In this document: piece by piece, positions 59,346 through 64,000 of the stretch
Position numbering within the stretch: position 1 is the stretch's first letter
How the letters are laid out: every line of letters begins with the position of its first letter
Position numbers and translations under genes: made by a program
Source: an uncultured Fibrobacter sp.
GTDB lineage: Bacteria; Fibrobacterota; Fibrobacteria; Fibrobacterales; Fibrobacteraceae
Direction: 5' to 3'
Assembly: GCA_934699585.1 (NCBI GenBank)
Contig: CAKUWY010000002.1
Coordinates: forward strand, 1-64,000
DNA length: 64,000 bases
Notes under the pieces: generated by a model
What the model saw: only the letters and a program-made list of their open reading frames with translations
Told to the model about the DNA's origin: nothing
Databases searched by the model: none

Positions 59346-60506
59346 ATGTCAACTTCTAAATTTATCGAAACAAAACTCATTCACGGCGGCATCGATGGCG
59401 ACAAGGTCACGGGAGCTGTCAACGTACCCATCTACCAGACTTCTACCTACAAGCAGGCGGGTCTCGGCGAAAATACGAGCTGGGAATATTCCCGCACAGG
59501 CAACCCCACCCGCGCAGCCCTCGAAGCATTGATTGCCGACCTTGAAGGCGGTGTAGCAGGCTTTGCCTTTGCAAGCGGCATGGCTGCAACTTCTACTGTG
59601 CTCACGCTTTTTAACAAGGGCGACAAGATCATCATCTCAAGCAATGTGTACGGCGGCACGTTCCGCGTTCTGGACAAGGTTTTCAAGAACCTGGGCATTA
59701 CTTACTCTATTGAAGATACCACCGACTTGGCGACGCTGGATACCAAGGTGACGCCCGACGTGAAGGCCTTCTTTATCGAAAGCCCGGCAAACCCGCTCCT
59801 GACCGTGACGGATTTGGCTGGCGTCGCAGCCATCGCCAAGAAGCATGGAATTCTGACAATTGTTGATAACACCTTCATGACTCCTTATTTGCAGCGTCCG
59901 CTGGAACTTGGCGCCGACATTGTGGTGCATTCTGCAACCAAGTATCTGGGCGGCCATAGCGATGTGGTGGCAGGCCTTGCAGTGACCAACAATAAGGAAA
60001 TTGCCGACCGCCTTGCTTTCACGCAGAATGCCGTAGGCGGCGTGCTTGGCCCCTTCGATTCGTTCCTCCTGATTCGCGGTATCAAGACGCTTGGCGTGCG
60101 CCTCGATCGCCATACCGAAAATGCGGAACGCATTGCCCGCTACCTGGAACAGCATGAAGCTGTAAAGCATGTTTATTATCCGGGCCTCCCGAACGCTCAG
60201 GGCTACGAAATCAACAAAAAACAGGCCAAGAACGGCGGCGCCATGATTTCGTTCGAACTTTACGAAAACTACGACATCAAGAAATTCTTCAAGGCTCTGC
60301 AACTGATTTCTCTCGCCGAAAGTTTGGGCGGCGTCGAAAGCCTTGTATGCCATCCGGCCACCATGACCCACGCTTCCATCCCGAAGGAAATTCGTGAAAA
60401 GGTGGGTATTACCGATGGACTGATTCGTTTGTCTGTAGGTATCGAAAAAATCGATGATATCATCTTGGATTTGAACGCCGGCATTAACGCCGCAAAGGAA
60501 GCATAA
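59346..60506 (+). CDS. mccB: Cystathionine gamma-lyase / gamma-synthase family PLP enzyme
   Basis: A 386-residue Cys/Met-metabolism PLP enzyme. The PLP lysine is Lys199 in SATKYLGGHSD. YSRTGNPTR near 50 and FASGMAATSTV near 77 bind the cofactor phosphate, and LAESLGGVESLVCHPATMTH near 325 shapes substrate specificity. Together with the adjacent CBS-like gene it most likely performs reverse transsulfuration, splitting cystathionine to cysteine. A gamma-synthase or beta-lyase role is possible since these are hard to separate by sequence. The ATG lies behind AAAGGAA. Confidence 0.85.
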   Translation: MSTSKFIETKLIHGGIDGDKVTGAVNVPIYQTSTYKQAGLGENTSWEYSRTGNPTRAALEALIADLEGGVAGFAFASGMAATSTVLTLFNKGDKIIISSNVYGGTFRVLDKVFKNLGITYSIEDTTDLATLDTKVTPDVKAFFIESPANPLLTVTDLAGVAAIAKKHGILTIVDNTFMTPYLQRPLELGADIVVHSATKYLGGHSDVVAGLAVTNNKEIADRLAFTQNAVGGVLGPFDSFLLIRGIKTLGVRLDRHTENAERIARYLEQHEAVKHVYYPGLPNAQGYEINKKQAKNGGAMISFELYENYDIKKFFKALQLISLAESLGGVESLVCHPATMTHASIPKEIREKVGITDGLIRLSVGIEKIDDIILDLNAGINAAKEA

Positions 60507-60507
60507 T

Positions 60508-61419
60508 ATGCATTACTATGAATCAATGCAATCTTTAATCGGGAAAACTCCGCTTGTAAAACTCTCGCACGTGGGACTCCCCGAAGGCGTAAACCTGTTT
60601 GTGAAACTGGAACTCCGGAACCCATCGGGCAGCGTAAAGGACCGCACAGGCCTTTACATGGTGAATGACGCCCTCGCAAAGGGAACGCTCAAGCCGGGCG
60701 GAACCATCATCGAGGCAACCGCAGGCAACACCGGCCTCGGCATCGCTTTCGCATCGCTCAACCGCGGCATCCGCGTGATATTCGTGGTGCCCACCAAGTT
60801 CTCGCAAGAAAAACAGACCCTCTTGCGCGCACTCGGTGCAGAACTCATCAACACCCCACGCGAAGAGGGAATGCTGGGTGCCGAAAAAAAAGCCGAAGAA
60901 CTCCTGAAGCAGATTCCCGGCTCCGTATCGCTTAGGCAGTTCCGCAACATGGCCAACCCCCTCGCCCATTACGAAACCACCGGCCCCGAAATCTACGAAG
61001 ACCTGGACGGACATGTGGACTACGTAGTGGCAGGCGCAGGCAGCGGCGGCACCTACAGCGGCATTCTCAAGGCTCTCAAGGAACGCAACCCAAGCATCAA
61101 GGGCGTGCTGGCAGACCCCGTAGGCTCTACCATGGGCGGCGGTGAACACGATGACTACAACATCGAAGGAATCGGTAACGACTTTATCGCCGACACCATG
61201 GACATGTCGCTGGTGGATCAAGTCATCAAAATCAACGATGACGACGCCTTCGGCGGCGCTCGCGAACTCGCCAAGAAAGAGGGAATCTTCGCAGGCTCCT
61301 CTTCGGGCGCAGCATTCACCGCAGCCAAGAAACTCATCGCCTCGGGTGCCCGCGGAAACATCGTGTTCGTGGCCCCTGACCGCGGCGACCGTTACTTTAG
61401 CAAGGGATTGTACCCGTAA
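60508..61419 (+). CDS. mccA: Cystathionine beta-synthase / cysteine synthase family enzyme
   Basis: A 303-residue beta-family PLP enzyme. Lys44 in PSGSVKDRTG binds PLP, EATAGNTGLG near 70 is the substrate loop, GAGSGGTYSG near 175 holds the phosphate. The loop reads EATAGNTG, as in MccA-type cystathionine beta-synthases, rather than the PTSGNTG of CysK. No C-terminal CBS domains. It follows mccB by one base. Homocysteine plus serine or acetylserine to cystathionine is the likely reaction; O-acetylserine sulfhydrylase activity is the alternative. A terminator follows. Confidence 0.82.
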   Translation: MHYYESMQSLIGKTPLVKLSHVGLPEGVNLFVKLELRNPSGSVKDRTGLYMVNDALAKGTLKPGGTIIEATAGNTGLGIAFASLNRGIRVIFVVPTKFSQEKQTLLRALGAELINTPREEGMLGAEKKAEELLKQIPGSVSLRQFRNMANPLAHYETTGPEIYEDLDGHVDYVVAGAGSGGTYSGILKALKERNPSIKGVLADPVGSTMGGGEHDDYNIEGIGNDFIADTMDMSLVDQVIKINDDDAFGGARELAKKEGIFAGSSSGAAFTAAKKLIASGARGNIVFVAPDRGDRYFSKGLYP

Positions 61420-61454
61420 ATTAATTTGTTGGTACAATATGTTCAGCCTCAATA

Positions 61455-61480
61455 ACTCCGCTTTCTCGGCGGAGTTTTTT
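61455..61480 (+). terminator. Intrinsic terminator after mccA
   Basis: ACTCCGC / GCGGAGT stem with a seven-base loop and six T. Confidence 0.85.
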
Positions 61481-61541
61481 CACAGCATTGTTATAGCCTA
61501 AACTTATCACCAACCATAATTAAATAGTATGCATTTATGCC

Positions 61542-61570
61542 TTGACAGGGCGAAGTTCTTATTCTATTTT
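61542..61570 (+). promoter_or_regulatory. metY promoter
   Basis: -35 TTGACA (61542-61547), 17-bp spacer, -10 TATTTT (61565-61570). Transcription should start near 61577, leaving a leader of about 240 bases. Confidence 0.75.
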
Positions 61571-61576
61571 ATTTCC

Positions 61577-61817
61577 TACAAGATTGGTAGGGATAACAAA
61601 ATGGTTTGTGATTCCCAATGCATTCGAAGGAGCGCCTATGAGTACTGAATGTCGAATGCCGAGAGGCATTCTGAAAACGAACTAGCCGGAAGCCTTTTAT
61701 CCTTGAGGTTTTGCAGGTTAGAAAAATCAAGCCCAAGGATATTTCAAAAAAAATTTAGCGAGCGAAGGGTCCTCATGGGACCCGGTTGCCCGCTGCAACC
61801 TAAAAGGAATTTTTACC
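61577..61817 (+). promoter_or_regulatory. Structured leader of metY, candidate cis-regulatory RNA
   Basis: Leader with several helices. CATTCG (61621-61626) can pair with CGAATG (61653-61658). GAATGCC-GAGA-GGCATTC (61654-61671) is a GNRA-capped hairpin that competes with it. TATCCTTG and CAAGGATA form a long-range 8-bp stem. GGGTCC/GGACCC and GGTTGC-CCGCT-GCAACC lie close to the ribosome site AAGGAA. I cannot match it to the SAM-I, SAM-II, SAH or T-box cores. A methionine or SAM signal is expected from the gene it serves. Confidence 0.5.
61638..61685 (+). CDS. Upstream ORF in the metY leader (15 aa)
   Basis: ATG with AAGGAG six bases ahead and 15 codons reading MSTECRMPRGILKTN, then TAG. The GNRA-capped hairpin of the leader lies inside it, so ribosome movement would decide which stem forms. 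It includes one Cys and, besides the initiator, one Met codon, in keeping with sensing of sulfur amino acids, though far fewer than classical attenuator peptides. Too short to judge by coding statistics; the ribosome site is the main support. Confidence 0.5.
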   Translation: MSTECRMPRGILKTN

Positions 61818-63101
61818 ATGACAACACAGAACAAACTCCATTTTGAAACTCTTCAGCTCCACGTTGGCCAGGAACACGCAGACCCCGCAACCGATTCCCG
61901 CGCGGTGCCTATTTACCAGACCACCTCCTACGTTTTCCACAACTCCCAGGACGCTGCCGACCGTTTTGTACTGAAGGCAGGCGGTAACGTCTATGGCCGC
62001 ATCACCAACAGCACCCAGGGCGTTCTCGAAGAACGTGTTGCCGCTCTCGAAGGTGGCGTTGCCGCCCTCGCCGTGGCTTCCGGCGCCGCAGCCATTACCT
62101 ATGCGATTACGGCACTTGCCCGCAAGGGCGACCATGTGGTGGCACAGCGCACGGTTTACGGCGGTACTTTCAACCTGCTGCAGCATACGCTCCGCACCTT
62201 CGGTATCGAGACGACGTTTGTAGATACCCACGATCTCAAGAGCGTCGAGTCCGCCGTCAAGGAAAACACGAAACTCATCTTTATCGAGACTCTCGGCAAT
62301 CCCCATTCCGACATCCCGGATATCGACGCTATCGCAAAGATCGCCCACAAGAACAAGATCCCGCTGGTCATCGACAACACCTTCGGTACGCCCTACCTGA
62401 TTCGCCCCATCGAACACGGTGCCGACGTGGTTGTGCATTCTGCCACCAAGTTTATCGGCGGCCATGGAACGACCCTCGGCGGCATCATCGTAGATAGCGG
62501 CAAATTCGACTGGGCGGCCAGCGGCAAGTTCCCGCAGTTTACCGAAAAGAACCCGAGCTATGGCATTCCTTTCGTGGCCACGGGCGCTGCGGCATATGCC
62601 ATCTACATTCGCACGATTCTCTTGCGTGACGAAGGCGCTGCCATTTCTCCGTTCAACGCATTCCTGCTGCTGCAAGGTGTAGAAACCCTATCGCTCCGCC
62701 TGGACCGTCATGTAGAAAACACCAAGAAGGTCATCGAGTACTTGGTGAAGCACCCGAAGGTTACCCGCGTGAGCCATCCGAGCCTGCCGAACCATCCGGA
62801 CCACAAGCTTTACCAGGAGTACTTCCCCAACGGAGGCGGTTCCATTTTCACCTTCGACATCAAGGGCGGCCAGGCCGAAGCCTTCAAGTTCATCGACAGC
62901 TTGAAAATCTTTAGCCTGCTTGCAAACGTTGCCGACGTGAAGAGCCTCGTGATCCACCCCTACACCACCACGCACTCGGAGCTCACTCCGGAGGAACTGG
63001 CAGCAGCCGAAATCACTCCGGCAACCATCCGCGTGTCTATCGGTACGGAACACTACGAAGACATCATCGCCGACCTGGAAAACGGCTTCGCGGCAATCTA
63101 A
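61818..63101 (+). CDS. metY: O-acetylhomoserine sulfhydrylase
   Basis: A 427-residue PLP enzyme of the Cys/Met family, longer than the neighbouring cystathionine enzyme as usual for MetY. PLP Lys211 in [31 protein letters not shown] near 54, [10 protein letters not shown] near 92. The insert [21 protein letters not shown] after the lysine block is typical of O-acetylhomoserine sulfhydrylases. It makes homocysteine from O-acetylhomoserine and sulfide for methionine synthesis. It has its own promoter and a structured leader. With mccBA nearby the region can interconvert cysteine and methionine sulfur. Confidence 0.9.
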   Translation: MTTQNKLHFETLQLHVGQEHADPATDSRAVPIYQTTSYVFHNSQDAADRFVLKAGGNVYGRITNSTQGVLEERVAALEGGVAALAVASGAAAITYAITALARKGDHVVAQRTVYGGTFNLLQHTLRTFGIETTFVDTHDLKSVESAVKENTKLIFIETLGNPHSDIPDIDAIAKIAHKNKIPLVIDNTFGTPYLIRPIEHGADVVVHSATKFIGGHGTTLGGIIVDSGKFDWAASGKFPQFTEKNPSYGIPFVATGAAAYAIYIRTILLRDEGAAISPFNAFLLLQGVETLSLRLDRHVENTKKVIEYLVKHPKVTRVSHPSLPNHPDHKLYQEYFPNGGGSIFTFDIKGGQAEAFKFIDSLKIFSLLANVADVKSLVIHPYTTTHSELTPEELAAAEITPATIRVSIGTEHYEDIIADLENGFAAI

Positions 63102-63274
63102 ACGAGTCGTGAGTTATGAGTGGTCAGTTTTGAGTAACGTCATGCTGACGGGCGTAGGCCAGGAAGCATCCAATCCAGCGGTAATTTTCATCATTAGGAA
63201 ATAAACGCGGGTCTGGATTCTTCGACTTCGCTTACGCTCCGCTCAGGATGACCTTTTTTTGTACGGAGAATACA
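63102..63274. repeat. Intergenic repeat-bearing gap before the alcohol dehydrogenase gene
   Basis: Holds GAGTTATGAGTGGTCAGTTT, similar in style to the microrepeat palindromes, and at 63212-63252 a stretch TTCTTCGACTTCGCTTACG followed by CTCCGCTCAGGATGACC, a repeat type I recall as widely dispersed in bacterial genomes. No gene. T-run at 63253-63260 suggests termination after the repeat. Confidence 0.5.
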
Positions 63275-64000
63275 ATGATTGATTTTGAATACTACAACCC
63301 TGCAAAAATCATTTTCGGCGAACACAGCGAACAGAAACTGAAATCGCTTTTGGTCGCACACGGCGTAAAGTCGCTCCAGCTCGTTTACAGCGGCGACTTT
63401 ATCAAGACCCTGGGCATTTACGACGTAATCAAGGATGCTGTTGCAGAACTCGGGATTCATTTTTCGGAAAACGGAAACGTGGTGCCGAACCCGTCCATCG
63501 ACCTGGTTCGCGAACTCGTGAAACAGGGCAAGGCGAACGGAGTAGACTTTGTGCTTGCTGTCGGAGGAGGAAGTTCCATCGATACCGCAAAGGCGGTGGC
63601 GCTTGGCATTCCCTACGACGGAGACGTGTGGGACTTCTTTGAAAAAGACGTCTCGCCCAAGCAGGTCTTGCCCATTGGCGTGATTGCAACGACGGCTTCG
63701 AGCGGTTCCGAAACATCCAACGCGGCCATCCTTTCTAGCGGGCAGTGGAAGCTCGGTTTCGAAGACGACCGGATTATTCCGAAGTTTGCCATCATGAACC
63801 CGAAATACACGGTGGGCCTGCCGGCGTACCAGACTTTCGTGGGAATTGCCGATGTGCTTTCGCACTTGCTGGAACGTTATTTCTCGGACGAGAAGTACTC
63901 CGACACCACAGATTACCTGATTGAGGGAGCAATCAGGGCTCTGTTCGTGAACGCGGACAAGCTCATCGCCAACCAGAAAGACGTGAACGCCCGTGGAGAA
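63275..64000 (+). CDS. Iron-containing alcohol dehydrogenase (partial, runs off window)
   Basis: First 242 codons of a group III iron-type dehydrogenase, similar to butanol dehydrogenase/YqhD proteins. It opens DFEYYNPAKIIFGEHSEQKL. NAD(P) is bound by VVPNPSIDLVRELV and GGGSSIDTAKAVA near 96. ATTASSGSETSNAAI near 140 and VGIADVLSHLLERYFS near 190 carry the metal ligands (Asp and His). It reduces aldehydes to alcohols in the cytoplasm, likely a fermentation or aldehyde-detoxification enzyme. GGAGAA precedes the ATG. The C-terminal metal ligands lie outside the window. Confidence 0.9.
   Translation, partial: MIDFEYYNPAKIIFGEHSEQKLKSLLVAHGVKSLQLVYSGDFIKTLGIYDVIKDAVAELGIHFSENGNVVPNPSIDLVRELVKQGKANGVDFVLAVGGGSSIDTAKAVALGIPYDGDVWDFFEKDVSPKQVLPIGVIATTASSGSETSNAAILSSGQWKLGFEDDRIIPKFAIMNPKYTVGLPAYQTFVGIADVLSHLLERYFSDEKYSDTTDYLIEGAIRALFVNADKLIANQKDVNARGE

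Noticed and set aside
61577..61817. A standard SAM-I riboswitch before metY
   Set aside because: The conserved SAM-I core and its GGCAACC context are not present in the right order. GGTTGC..GCAACC here is a local hairpin.

Overview
The window reads as chromosomal DNA from a Gram-negative bacterium, most likely Fibrobacter (inference). The grounds are outer-membrane receptors with TonB/ExbBD, lipoproteins that continue with GDDSSS runs after the lipobox cysteine, TATATT-like -10 elements, and intact genes packed in short operons with recurring intergenic repeats. I saw no rRNA, tRNA, CRISPR array or phage. The only trace of a mobile element is a decayed IS1380-type transposase.

Layout. 1-3.6 kb: an operon on the minus strand (STAS protein, GH3-type acyl-amido synthetase, NRPS adenylation/carrier protein cut by the window edge). 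3.6-4.6 kb: decayed DNA with the transposase remnant. 4.6-11.6 kb: glycosyltransferase, LtaS-type sulfatase-fold transferase, RND/MMPL exporter, NicO metal transporter. 11.6-17.1 kb: zinc region, with zur-znuA-znuC-znuB and two small secreted proteins read from a promoter with two operator palindromes, a ZIP transporter upstream, and a graveyard at the far end (TonB-receptor tail, in-frame bioF'-'bioW fusion). 17.2-43.2 kb: metal-chelate uptake/efflux island with a DMT exporter, MATE, two pairs of IrtAB/YbtPQ-like ABC half-transporters, two TonB receptors, two propeller-like lipoproteins, two RND exporters, flavodoxin, DUF3793 and an AraC regulator. 43.2-50.1 kb: divergent feoAB-ECF operon and tonB-exbBD. 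50.4-58.5 kb: DUF6110 and a P-type ATPase, then dtxR-feoA-feoB and an outer-membrane barrel. 58.5-64 kb: AhpD-like protein, mccBA (reverse transsulfuration), metY behind a structured leader with an upstream ORF, and an iron-type alcohol dehydrogenase cut by the edge.

How it may work together (inference). Iron is the unifying theme. GTTAG-N6-CTAAC-like boxes lie in front of dtxR-feoAB, the barrel gene and the AraC gene. A second motif, a 12-bp inverted repeat with an 18-bp spacer, sits in two divergent promoters (ABC-ABC-MATE / TonB receptor, and feoAB-ECF / tonB-exbBD). A one-sided copy lies in front of the lipoprotein-receptor-RND operon. The simplest model is a two-tier iron-starvation cascade: DtxR-type protein controls AraC-type activator, which controls the high-affinity uptake genes, similar in logic to Fur-YbtA control of yersiniabactin genes. 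A minus-strand intrinsic terminator with no gene in front of it, next to an iron box and a C-rich stretch, marks a possible iron-linked small RNA.
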